Below, in pieces: positions 27,979-36,712 of a stretch of 64,000 nt of DNA; position 1 is the first letter of the stretch, and every line of letters starts with the position of its first letter. The notes below the pieces were generated by a model. That model made no database searches. It worked only from the letters and a program-made list of their open reading frames with translations, and had not been told where the DNA came from. Both the position numbers and the translations under genes were made by a program. Source of the DNA: Denitratimonas yunnanensis (SeqCode) (lineage in GTDB: Bacteria > Pseudomonadota > Gammaproteobacteria > Xanthomonadales > Xanthomonadaceae). The DNA lies in NCBI GenBank assembly GCA_026410415.1, contig JAPMLR010000001.1, forward strand, positions 558,001-622,000. The letters run 5' to 3'.

Positions 27979-27999
27979 ATTATAGCGCGCTCTTGTCAA
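27979..27999 (-). promoter_or_regulatory. Possible promoter (-10 TATAAT) before the repeat-containing secreted gene
   Basis: On the minus strand a perfect TATAAT occupies 27979-27984, about 135 bases upstream of the chosen start. A perfect TTGACA is at 27994-27999, but the gap is only 9 bases, too short for a normal sigma-70 pair. No other good -35 is seen at 16-18 bases. The surrounding bases are AT-rich for this genome. Confidence 0.35.
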
Positions 28000-28058
28000 G
28001 CCAAACGTGAACTTTCCCATAAGTCGATGATCGGCATGTCCTGTCCGATATCCGTGTG

Positions 28059-29159
28059 TCACTCATCCACCACGCGGATATGCAGGGCGCGACTGTTGTC
28101 CGCAAGGTCCGGCTCCGTGACTGCCGGATCGGCGAAAACCGCGACCTGGACCAATGCCAGTGGCTGGCCTGGGCCTGTATCGGTAGTGCCGGAACGACGC
28201 GTCATCAGGAAATCACGCTGCTCGCCGGGAGCCAGACTGCCCAAGGTCTGGCGGAACGCGGCGGCACCCATGCCGTTGGTGCAGGCCGCGTTGCCGCTTC
28301 CGTCGCTGCCTTTGTCGATGCAGGCCACACGCGTCACGGTGGGCATCAGCAAAGCGGTGGCTTCGGGGACGAACTCGCGCACGCGCACGCCGTACGCGTC
28401 GCCCTCGCCCACATTGCGGATGCGGACCAGGTAGCTCACCTCGCCGCCGATGGCTTGTTCGATCACATCCGATGCCAGCGGTGCATCGCCCGTCGCAGTG
28501 AGGAACTCCACTTGCAGGTTCGGCAGCAGAGCCTCGAAGCCGTTTGCGAACAGGCTCATCGATTCGCCCGGCTCGCCCGGATGCAGATCGGCGTTGGCCG
28601 TCAAACCGGAAAAACACCGCAGCCACGGCGTCGAACCGTAGGACGCCACCATCACCGGCCTGGACACGCCGCTCGTGACGGCATGCCGGAAGGCAGCCAC
28701 GCCGCGCAGGTTTTCGATCATCACTTCGCCGTTGGCATCTTCGATGGCGAAGTTCCAGGTTGCCTCGCCTGCGCCACCGGCGAAATAGTCCTCACACAGC
28801 GCCGGCTCGGCCAGTACGACGGACAGACCCGGCGCCGCCCAAGTCGGATACGGGTAATGGCTGTAACGAATTTCACTGGACAGCGGTAGAAGCATGCCGC
28901 CCAGGTTGACCTTCAGCGGTGCCGACGTGATGTCGATGCACTGACCCTGATGCAGCAGGCCGGGAAAGGCGAGTACGCCGAGCCTGCCGGCATCGACATC
29001 GAACCAGCCGTAGTCGGGGTTGAAGCCGGCGGTACACAGCCGATCCGACGGCGCGGGAAGCACTTGCGCAAAGGCCGGGCTCAGCGCGCAGCCCAGCACG
29101 AGAACGAAAAGGCACCGCCAAGGCATTGGCCCCATTGCGCGTTTGCGATCCCTCGACAT
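28059..29159 (-). CDS. Secreted hypothetical protein, paralogue of the downstream gene
   Basis: A 366-residue exported protein. The ATG at 29159 (MSRDRKRAMGPMPW) follows AAGGGGGAAAC; the frame extends to 29246 without a ribosome site. The signal peptide ends near ALSPAFA before QVLPAPSDRLC. The mature protein has the same order of conserved blocks as the first half of the neighbouring 755-residue protein: DRLCTAGFN, GWFDV, RLGVLAFPG, EPALCEDY, then a conserved-repeat-like segment (DVIEQAIGGEVSYLVRIRNVG, VRVREFVPEA). It stops where the neighbour continues into Ig/cadherin-like repeats. Six or more conserved Cys suggest disulfides. No catalytic motif is visible and the function is unknown. It lies 34 bases downstream of another secreted-protein gene, so the two are probably co-transcribed. 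Confidence 0.82.
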   Translation of the reverse strand: MSRDRKRAMGPMPWRCLFVLVLGCALSPAFAQVLPAPSDRLCTAGFNPDYGWFDVDAGRLGVLAFPGLLHQGQCIDITSAPLKVNLGGMLLPLSSEIRYSHYPYPTWAAPGLSVVLAEPALCEDYFAGGAGEATWNFAIEDANGEVMIENLRGVAAFRHAVTSGVSRPVMVASYGSTPWLRCFSGLTANADLHPGEPGESMSLFANGFEALLPNLQVEFLTATGDAPLASDVIEQAIGGEVSYLVRIRNVGEGDAYGVRVREFVPEATALLMPTVTRVACIDKGSDGSGNAACTNGMGAAAFRQTLGSLAPGEQRDFLMTRRSGTTDTGPGQPLALVQVAVFADPAVTEPDLADNSRALHIRVVDE

Positions 29160-29193
29160 GTTTCCCCCTTTGCGTTGGTGCGGCATGCAGCAC

Positions 29194-30339
29194 TCAGTTG
29201 GACAGGCTTGCGCCGACACCACAGGGCGTTCCATCAGGGCAGACATCCGGCGGGATGGCGCTGCCCGGCGGTGTGTACATGTTGCGCAGGGCGATATTGA
29301 GGTACATCGTCGTATTTGCCGGTATCAGGCAGCGGCTTGCATCCACGCCGGGCACCGCACCTCTGATCTGGCTCGCCATGGAATAGGTAGAGCGGCATAC
29401 GGCTTTCTTGTACGTCTCCGCACCTGCACTGGTATCGCGCGGACGGAAATCGCCCGGGCAAGGGCTGATGGCCATGATGACGGCGTGCTCCACCAGCGAA
29501 CCTAGCGGCGGCGTGAAATTCAGGATGAATTTCCCGGTATTCGGGCTCGTACCCGCCGCCGGCATGGTGAACGACAACGCCAGATACTGGTTATCGCCCA
29601 GGATGCCGGGCAGGCCGGGCATGATGTAGCCCGAGCTTAGCCCCAGCATGTTGCCAGTCCGCTCGACGAACGTACTTTCCACTTTCGCCATGCCGCGTTG
29701 ATCGGCCTGGTAGGCATTGAACTGGTTGCGATCTGCTGGCGACAGGCTGTCGAGATAGTTTGCGCACGAGACAGCCGGCGACGGTGCGGCCTGCACCGTG
29801 ACCTGCGCCACAGCATCGACATGGCCTGCGGCGGAATAGCAGCGCATCGTGAAATCAAAGACACCCGGCGGCAAGGTATTCAGTGTCAGGCCAACGGTGT
29901 TGTTGGGAACAAGTGGCCCAACCCATCCCGGCAAGGTGGGCGGTGAGATGCCTCGGCAAACTTCAGCGTTCGTGCTCCACGTCAGCCTCGGCAGGCTCGC
30001 GCCTTGCGCCACGACCAGATTCGGGAACGAGAAGATCGTCGGTAGCGGTCCGGCAGGTGCGCCGACGTTGTTGCAGACATTGGACACGCCGTTGATGGTT
30101 TCCAGCGCACAGCTCGCCTCGATGTCGCCATCGGCGCGTACCACCAGATCGGTGCCTGGTTTCATCCTGATCGGTCTGAAATCCGGTGTCGCGGTGGGTG
30201 ATACGTCCACGTACAGCGTCTTCTGCTGCGCCTGCGCCGCCCATGATGCAACCGCCAGAAACGTCAGCGATGCAAGTTTGACGAGCAACCCACGCAGCCT
30301 CCTTCCCATATGAAAACGTGCAGCACGCAGAAACATCAT
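29194..30339 (-). CDS. Secreted hypothetical protein, 381 aa
   Basis: An exported protein with a signal peptide ending at AAQA before QQKTLYVDV. Two adjacent ATG codons open the frame (30339 and 30336), with AAGGGG just upstream. The N-terminal half reads as beta-sandwich domains (ALETINGVSNVCNNVG, then LPRLTWSTNAEVC, a pattern seen in Ig-like carbohydrate or adhesin domains). The C-terminal half contains GKFILNFTPPLGSLVEHAVIMAISPCPGDF and a final Cys-rich tail. I recognise no family and no active-site motif. It is followed by two related secreted-protein genes on the same strand, so all three may form one surface- or secretion-related unit. Its 117-base upstream region separates it from hrpA. 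Confidence 0.75.
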   Translation of the reverse strand: MMFLRAARFHMGRRLRGLLVKLASLTFLAVASWAAQAQQKTLYVDVSPTATPDFRPIRMKPGTDLVVRADGDIEASCALETINGVSNVCNNVGAPAGPLPTIFSFPNLVVAQGASLPRLTWSTNAEVCRGISPPTLPGWVGPLVPNNTVGLTLNTLPPGVFDFTMRCYSAAGHVDAVAQVTVQAAPSPAVSCANYLDSLSPADRNQFNAYQADQRGMAKVESTFVERTGNMLGLSSGYIMPGLPGILGDNQYLALSFTMPAAGTSPNTGKFILNFTPPLGSLVEHAVIMAISPCPGDFRPRDTSAGAETYKKAVCRSTYSMASQIRGAVPGVDASRCLIPANTTMYLNIALRNMYTPPGSAIPPDVCPDGTPCGVGASLSN

Positions 30340-30456
30340 GGCACCCCTTGATCAGGCCGGATAAAAATTCAGCGTCTTTTCCTCACTGCAGCCAAGGATT
30401 GAAAGCCGAACGCCTTCTCTCCAGTCTAACCGGTTCCGGCGAGCGGCATTTGTCGC

Positions 30457-33400
30457 TCACACGCCCGATGTTGCCAGTGTTTCCAATTGTCGCGCCAGCC
30501 GCTTCACCGACACCGGCACCGCCGTGCCCAACTCCTGCGCGAACAAGGAGACACGCAGTTCTTCCAGATCCCAGCGCAGTGCCTGCCAGCGTGGATCGGC
30601 GAAGGTTGGTGTGCCACGCACCTTGTTCAATGCGGCGACGAAGGGGGCCAGCTCAAGCATCCGGGCCTGATCGCGCGCCGGATCGCGCAGGGCACGCTCG
30701 GCCCGGCGCAACATGGCGTCGAGGTAGCGCGGCATCTGTGCCAGCGCCGCCGCGGGCGTCTCACGCAGGAAGCCCGGATAGACCAGACCGTCCAATTGGC
30801 TGCGCAGATCGTCGAGATTGCCCTTGGCCCAGCCCATCAACGGCGATTCGAGTTGCGGGCGCAGTTGCGCGACCCGAGCGAGGATGGATTCGGCCAGTTC
30901 GAGTCGTTTCACCGCTTCGCCGAACAGGCGGCGACCGGCATCGGCAACGCGCGCCTCGAACGCAGCCTTGTCGCGGATCGTGCCGAGATCGTCGCCCTGC
31001 ACTGCCAGTACCGCGGCATCGACGATGTCCTGTCGCAGACGTTCCTGCGATTCGATCGCGGCGTACAACAAACCGACCTTGGGCGATACCGGCAACTGCT
31101 TGCGGGCCTGTCGCATGCGATCGGAAAGCGCAATGAGCAGCAGCCGACGGACACCGTGCGGATGCTGCGACGCAGCCTCGACAGCATCGGCGAACACGCG
31201 CAGCGCCACAGCGTCGCCCGTGTCCACAAGCGCCGGGAATGCGGGCACCCCCGCCTCGCCGGCGATACGGGCGGGAATCGGCGCCTCGGGAAATGCGTTG
31301 AGATCATCCGTGGCCAACTCCCGCCCGGCACGCACCGCGAACGCCTGTTGCGCACGCTCGCCAAAACGCGCCCGCAGGTCAGCCGGATCGCGCGAGCAGG
31401 CCAGCTCCTTGCCTTGCGAATCCATCAGCCTGATGCGCAAGCGAAGGTGCGGATCAAGAGCTTCCTCGTCCAACTCCACTGCCGCCAGCGGCGTGCCGGT
31501 GACTTTGGCAAGAAACCGCGCGAGCTCCCCCCGCAGGCTGTCGGCGGATGGCATCGGGCAGACCTGGGCAAATGCCCGGGCGAAGTCCGGAGCTGGCACA
31601 TAGTTGCGCCGCATCGCCTTGGGCAGGCCACGGATCAACTCGGTGGCTTTTTCTTCGACCAACCCCGGCACCAGCCATTCCAGGCGCGCGGGATCCAATG
31701 CGTTGAGCAGATGCAACGGCACGTCGAGCGTCACGCCGTCGTCGTCCGCGACGGGTTTGAAGTGGTAGTGCAGGGCCAGACGCGCGTCGCCGAGGGGAAA
31801 GTACTTGGGGAAACGATCGATATCGCTGCCCTCGCCGGGCAGCAGGTCGGAAAGCGACCACTCCAGTCCGCGCTTTGCTGACTCATCCCGGGTGCGAAAC
31901 CAGGCATCCAGACCACTGACGCTGTTGATGTCGGCGGGAATGCGATCCAGATACCAGCGCGCCTGCCAATCCTCGTCAGCCACCAAGCCGGCGCGACGCA
32001 ACTTCGCCTCCTCTTCCTGTGCCTTGGCCAACGTCGCCAGATTCCGGGCGAGGAACGATGCACGCAGGTCGATCTCGCCAAGCACCAACGCCTGTCGGAC
32101 GAAGATGTCGCGTGCTTCGACGGGGTACAGGCCGCCGTAATGGATCGGACGCTTCGGTGCCAGCACCAAGCCGAACAGCGATATCTGCTCGAAGCCGGTC
32201 ACACGCCCCTGCGAACGCGCCCAGTGCGGGTCGAAATGCTTGCGCGAGAGCAGGTGCGGCAGCTCTGCGATGACCCAGTCCGGCTCGATGCGCGCGCAGG
32301 TGAGTCCCCAGACCTTCTGAGTGTCCAGCAAGCTCGCGCAAAGCACCCAACGTGGCGCCTGTCGTGCCAACGTGGACCCCGGGAACAGCTGGAATCGGCG
32401 GCCACGCGGCCCTTCGAAAATACCCTTCTCGTTCTTCTGACCGATTTGCGTCGGCAACCCCGCAATCAACGCGCGATGCAGCGATTGGTAGGTCGCCGCA
32501 TCCGGGCTATCCAGCGCCGGCCTGGGCTGTGACGCATTCTGGACCTTCGATGGTTCCGTTCGTGCCTGACGCTGCGGCACCGCCTTCTCTTTGCGTGTTG
32601 ACGTGGCCAGCGTCGGCGCGTCCAGCGACCACCCCAGCTCCTCGGCCAGCACCAGCAACTGCCGATGCAGTTCGCGCCACTCCCGCATGCGCAGATAGCC
32701 CAGAAAATTGCGCTCGCACCAGTCTCGCAACTTCGACTGCGTGAAATCCTCGTGCGCCTGGCGATAGGCCTCCCACAACTTCAGGATGCCGACGAATTCG
32801 GAGTTGGCATCGGCAAACTGCTGGTGCGCTTGATCGGCGGCCTGACGCTGATCCGCAGGTCGCTCCCGCGGATCCTGAATACCCAGGAATGCGGCTATGG
32901 CGAGCATCTGGCGCAACACGCCGTGCTCTCGGGCAGCCAACAACATGCGTGCCAGCGAGACATCGACCGGCCACCGCGCCATCGTGTGCCCGGCCGGAGT
33001 GAGCTGGCGCTGGCGATCGACCGCGCCCAACTCGATCAGCTGCTGCCATCCGTCGCTGATCGCTCGCTCGTCCGGAGTCTCCAGAAAGGGAAAATCCTCG
33101 ATCCTTCCCAATCCCAGCGACAACATGCGCAGGATCACTCCCGCAAGCGACGCACGCAGGATCTCCGGATCGGTGAATGTGGGGCGGGACTCGAAATCCG
33201 CGTGGGAATAAAGCCGGAAACAGATGCCCGGCGCGGTGCGGCCGCAGCGTCCGGCACGCTGGTTCGCACTGGCCTGACTGATCGGCTCGACATGCAGACG
33301 CTCCAGCTTGCCTCGCGGGCTGTAGCGCTTGACGCGCGCCAACCCCGGGTCCACGACATAACGAATGCGCGGAACGGTCAATGACGTTTCGGCCACGTTC

Positions 33401-34437
33401 GTCGCCAGCACGATGCGACGCTTGGGGCCGGGATGAAAGATCCGGTCCTGATCACGCACCGAGAGACGCGCATACAGCGGCAACACCTCGGTTTCACGGT
33501 ACTTGCGCCGCTCCAGCGCCTGATGCGCATCGCGAATCTCGCGCTCGCCCGGCAGGAACACCAGCACGTCACCGCGCGGATCCTCCCGTGTGGCCTCGTC
33601 CACCGCTCGCACGATGCCATCCAGAATGCCGATCCCTTCGCCCGTCTCCGCGCGATTGCGTCCTGCGCCCTCGACGTCGTCCAACGGGCGATACCGCATT
33701 TCCACGGGATACCCGCGTCCTTCGATCGATACGACCGGCGCGTCATCGAAGTGCCTGGCGAATCGCTCGGTGTCGATCGTGGCGGAGGTGACGATCAGCT
33801 TCAGATCGCGACGCTTCCGCAGCAACGTTTTGAGGTAGCCGAGCAGGAAATCGATGTTGAGACTGCGTTCGTGTGCCTCGTCGACGATGATCGTGTCGTA
33901 AGCGGAGAGATAACGATCCGACTGGATCTCGGCCAGCAAGATGCCGTCGGTCATGAACTTGATGCAGGCGTCGTCGGACACGCGCTCGGTAAAGCGCACC
34001 TGGTAACCGACCGCCCCGCCCAACGCCACCTCCAGTTCCTGAGCCACGCGGCTGGCGACAGCACGGGCAGCGATCCGGCGCGGCTGGGTACAGCCAATCA
34101 TCCCCGCAGCACCTCTTCCAGCGGCGAGGCACATCTTCGGAAGCTGCGTGGTCTTGCCCGAGCCGGTCTCGCCCGCCACGACGATCACTTGATGCTTTCG
34201 GATCAACTCGACGATGTGTTCGGCCTCTCTGGCCACCGGCAAGGCTTCATCGAACGTCGGCGCCGGCAGCACCGCACGGCGTGCCTCGCACGCGGCAACC
34301 GACGCAGCCAATGCGCCTTCGAACGCCTCGCGCAACGTGGTGTCGCGCGGGTTTTGACGCAGCCGGGATTGCAGTCGGCGCAGGCGTCCCTGGTCGCGAC
34401 TCAGGGCATGCGCAAGGGTGGGAACCGTGGAGGACAT
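30457..34437 (-). CDS. hrpA: ATP-dependent RNA helicase HrpA
   Basis: A DEAH-box RNA helicase of about 1326 residues, close to the E. coli length of 1300. HrpA unwinds RNA and helps resolve collided ribosomes on stalled mRNAs. Walker A is GETGSGKT at residues 89-96 and the DEAH box is in IIVDEAHERSL. Motif III reads TSATI and motif VI is QRAGRCGR. A helicase-associated winged-helix domain and OB fold follow, then the long C-terminal HrpA-specific region (DUF3418-like). The start is ambiguous: ATG at 34437 (MSSTVPTLAHALSRD) matches the family start, while the upstream ATG at 34491 adds 18 residues and sits too close to its AGGGA. It is divergent from the Dps gene. Confidence 0.97.
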   Translation of the reverse strand: MSSTVPTLAHALSRDQGRLRRLQSRLRQNPRDTTLREAFEGALAASVAACEARRAVLPAPTFDEALPVAREAEHIVELIRKHQVIVVAGETGSGKTTQLPKMCLAAGRGAAGMIGCTQPRRIAARAVASRVAQELEVALGGAVGYQVRFTERVSDDACIKFMTDGILLAEIQSDRYLSAYDTIIVDEAHERSLNIDFLLGYLKTLLRKRRDLKLIVTSATIDTERFARHFDDAPVVSIEGRGYPVEMRYRPLDDVEGAGRNRAETGEGIGILDGIVRAVDEATREDPRGDVLVFLPGEREIRDAHQALERRKYRETEVLPLYARLSVRDQDRIFHPGPKRRIVLATNVAETSLTVPRIRYVVDPGLARVKRYSPRGKLERLHVEPISQASANQRAGRCGRTAPGICFRLYSHADFESRPTFTDPEILRASLAGVILRMLSLGLGRIEDFPFLETPDERAISDGWQQLIELGAVDRQRQLTPAGHTMARWPVDVSLARMLLAAREHGVLRQMLAIAAFLGIQDPRERPADQRQAADQAHQQFADANSEFVGILKLWEAYRQAHEDFTQSKLRDWCERNFLGYLRMREWRELHRQLLVLAEELGWSLDAPTLATSTRKEKAVPQRQARTEPSKVQNASQPRPALDSPDAATYQSLHRALIAGLPTQIGQKNEKGIFEGPRGRRFQLFPGSTLARQAPRWVLCASLLDTQKVWGLTCARIEPDWVIAELPHLLSRKHFDPHWARSQGRVTGFEQISLFGLVLAPKRPIHYGGLYPVEARDIFVRQALVLGEIDLRASFLARNLATLAKAQEEEAKLRRAGLVADEDWQARWYLDRIPADINSVSGLDAWFRTRDESAKRGLEWSLSDLLPGEGSDIDRFPKYFPLGDARLALHYHFKPVADDDGVTLDVPLHLLNALDPARLEWLVPGLVEEKATELIRGLPKAMRRNYVPAPDFARAFAQVCPMPSADSLRGELARFLAKVTGTPLAAVELDEEALDPHLRLRIRLMDSQGKELACSRDPADLRARFGERAQQAFAVRAGRELATDDLNAFPEAPIPARIAGEAGVPAFPALVDTGDAVALRVFADAVEAASQHPHGVRRLLLIALSDRMRQARKQLPVSPKVGLLYAAIESQERLRQDIVDAAVLAVQGDDLGTIRDKAAFEARVADAGRRLFGEAVKRLELAESILARVAQLRPQLESPLMGWAKGNLDDLRSQLDGLVYPGFLRETPAAALAQMPRYLDAMLRRAERALRDPARDQARMLELAPFVAALNKVRGTPTFADPRWQALRWDLEELRVSLFAQELGTAVPVSVKRLARQLETLATSGV

Positions 34438-34553
34438 CGATCGTGAAAGCTCAGGTGACTCATGGCGGACCTGGTGCGGGAAACCATCCATTTCCCTGTT
34501 CAGGCATAACGGCGTAGGGTAAAGCCTTCATCCCCAACATGAGGACAGCGGAA

Positions 34554-35030
34554 ATGAAAATCGATATCGGGATCAAGGCCGACGATCGCAAGAGCATCGC
34601 CACGGGCCTGTCGCACTTCATGGCCGATGCCTACACTCTCTATCTGAAAACCCACAACTTCCACTGGAACGTGACCGGCCCGATGTTCAACTCCCTGCAC
34701 ACCATGTTCGAAGTCCAGTACAACGAACAATGGGTTGCTCTCGACGGCATCGCCGAACGCATCCGTGCCCTCGGCTTCAATGCGCCGGGCTCCTATGCCG
34801 AATTCACCAAACTATCCTCGATCAAGGAAGAATCCGGACGCGATGGCGCAACGGACTGGAAGGACATGGTGAAACAGCTCGTTGCCGGCAATGAAGCAGC
34901 CTGCAAGACCGCACGCAAGGTATTGGGGATGGCCGACAAGGCAGGCGACGACTCCACTGCCGATCTTTTGACCCAGCGCCTTCAGACCCACGAAAAATAT
35001 GCCTGGATGCTGCGCTCGCTGCTCGAATGA
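34554..35030 (+). CDS. Dps-family ferritin-like DNA-protection protein
   Basis: A 158-residue Dps family protein. Twelve-subunit Dps shells oxidise and store iron with peroxide and protect DNA during stress. The intersubunit ferroxidase ligands are visible in THNFHWNVTGPMFNSLHTMFE (His, His and Glu) and in QWVALDGIAERIR. The start at 34554 is chosen because GAGGA is nine bases upstream; the ATG at 34539 would add five residues without a ribosome site. A Lys-rich N-terminus (MKIDIGIKADDRK) may contact DNA. It stands alone, divergent from hrpA, and ends at a double hairpin with a strong terminator. No OxyR site could be confirmed by eye. Confidence 0.95.
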   Translation: MKIDIGIKADDRKSIATGLSHFMADAYTLYLKTHNFHWNVTGPMFNSLHTMFEVQYNEQWVALDGIAERIRALGFNAPGSYAEFTKLSSIKEESGRDGATDWKDMVKQLVAGNEAACKTARKVLGMADKAGDDSTADLLTQRLQTHEKYAWMLRSLLE

Positions 35031-35039
35031 CCTCTGCGT

Positions 35040-35107
35040 CGCATGCCGGACGGGCATGCGGCACTGGTTCTTCCGCGGGCCCGGCAAATGCCGGGCCCGC
35101 GTGTTTT
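35040..35107 (+). terminator. Double hairpin ending in a strong terminator after the Dps gene
   Basis: The first hairpin has 8-bp arms 35040-35047 and 35053-35060. The second has perfect 11-bp arms 35075-35085 and 35090-35100 with the loop AAAT, followed by GTGTTTT. Together they mark the end of the Dps transcript. A short intergenic stretch up to the gdhA start at 35205 holds no other gene. Confidence 0.88.
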
Positions 35108-35204
35108 CGCACCTTCCCTGACCCCGGTCATGCCCGCCGCCCTGCCGACGCTTGCGTCCCGCACCTGCCTATGCTGCACTGCAATAACCCGTACCGCTAC
35201 AGGC

Positions 35205-36554
35205 ATGCGCATGATCCGGAAGAGCCTCGATGCCTTTCTCCTTGACCTCGCCCGCCGCGACCCGCACCAGCCCGAGTTCCAGCAGGCCGTGCGCGAGGTG
35301 ATGGAGAGTCTCTGGCCTTTCATCGAACAGAACCCGCGCTACCGCGAGCACGCCCTGCTTGAACGTCTGGTCGAGCCCGAACGCGTGATCCAGTTCCGTG
35401 TGGCCTGGGTCGATGACCATGGCCGCACCCTAGTCAACCGTGCCTGGCGCGTGCAGCACAACGCCAGCATCGGTCCGTTCAAGGGTGGCATGCGATTCCA
35501 TCCCACGGTGAATCTTTCGGTATTGAAGTTTCTGGCTTTCGAGCAGACCTTCAAGAACGCCCTCACCACCCTGCCGATGGGTGGCGGCAAGGGCGGCGCG
35601 GATTTCGATCCCAAGGGCAAGAGCGAGGGCGAAGTCATGCGCTTTTGTCAGGCCTTGATGAGCGAACTCCACCGTCACCTTGGCCCGGACACCGACGTGC
35701 CGGCCGGCGACATCGGCGTCGGTGCGCGCGAGGTCGGTTTCATGGCCGGCTACCTCCGGAAACTCTCCAATCATGCCGCCTGCGTGTTCACCGGCAAGGG
35801 ACTGGCCTATGGCGGCAGCCTGATGCGGCCGGAAGCCACCGGCTTCGGTGCCATCTACTTCGTCGAACAGATGCTCCATCACGCCCGGCGCGAAACCCAC
35901 GGCGCCAGAGTGCTGATCTCCGGATCAGGCAATGTCGCTCAATACGCTGCGGTGAAAGCCGTGGAGCTGGGTGGCCGGGTCCTGACCTTTTCCGATTCCG
36001 GTGGCACCCTGTACGCGCCACACGGATTTGGCGAAGCGGAAATTGCCGAGATCATGGTGTTGAAGAACGAGCGCCGCAGTCGTCTCTCGGATCTGGCCGG
36101 AGACAAGCGTTTCACCTACCTCGAGGGCCAGCGCCCTTGGCACATTCCCGCCGAGATCGCCCTGCCCTGCGCCACCCAGAACGAGCTGGATGGCGACGAC
36201 GCCCGGCGCCTGATCGACAACGGCGTGCTGTGCGTGGCCGAAGGCGCAAACATGCCCAGCACGCTGGAAGCGATGGCCGCATTCCAGAAGGCACGCATTC
36301 TCTTCGCGCCAGGCAAGGCCAGCAACGCCGGCGGCGTGGCTACATCCGGACTCGAAATGAGCCAGAACGCATTGCGTCTGGCCTGGACCCACGCCGAAGT
36401 GGACACCCGCCTGCACGCGATCATGAAGGAGATCCATGCGTTGTGCGTGCGCCACGGCCGACGCGAGGATGGCAGCGTGGACTACGTGCGCGGCGCCAAC
36501 ATCGGCGGCTTCGTCAAGGTCGCCGACGCCATGCTTGCGCAGGGTGTCTACTAG
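35205..36554 (+). CDS. gdhA: NADP-specific glutamate dehydrogenase
   Basis: A 449-residue hexameric glutamate dehydrogenase that aminates 2-oxoglutarate with ammonia and NADPH. It aligns by eye almost residue for residue with E. coli GdhA. The blocks PMGGGKGGADFDPKGKSEGE (substrate-binding Lys) and DTDVPAGDIGVGAREVGFMAG are present, along with the dinucleotide fold SGSGNVAQYA and the C-terminal VADAMLAQGVY. The start is set at 35205 (MRMIRKSLDAFLLDL); 35211 is equally possible. The frame further upstream crosses the Dps terminator and is not coding. It is a single-gene unit followed by an acyltransferase gene. Confidence 0.98.
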   Translation: MRMIRKSLDAFLLDLARRDPHQPEFQQAVREVMESLWPFIEQNPRYREHALLERLVEPERVIQFRVAWVDDHGRTLVNRAWRVQHNASIGPFKGGMRFHPTVNLSVLKFLAFEQTFKNALTTLPMGGGKGGADFDPKGKSEGEVMRFCQALMSELHRHLGPDTDVPAGDIGVGAREVGFMAGYLRKLSNHAACVFTGKGLAYGGSLMRPEATGFGAIYFVEQMLHHARRETHGARVLISGSGNVAQYAAVKAVELGGRVLTFSDSGGTLYAPHGFGEAEIAEIMVLKNERRSRLSDLAGDKRFTYLEGQRPWHIPAEIALPCATQNELDGDDARRLIDNGVLCVAEGANMPSTLEAMAAFQKARILFAPGKASNAGGVATSGLEMSQNALRLAWTHAEVDTRLHAIMKEIHALCVRHGRREDGSVDYVRGANIGGFVKVADAMLAQGVY

Positions 36555-36712
36555 GCGCCTGCACGAAAGACGCCGGCCCCGCACATGACCCTTCCGCACA
36601 TGACACATCGTTTCTCTCGGCGACTCTCGACGTATCATTCAGCCCGCTCCCGCCTTCATGCGTGCCACTGCCCCGCGCCCCTGGCGCCGGACCACAAGCT
36701 CTCGGAGTTCCC

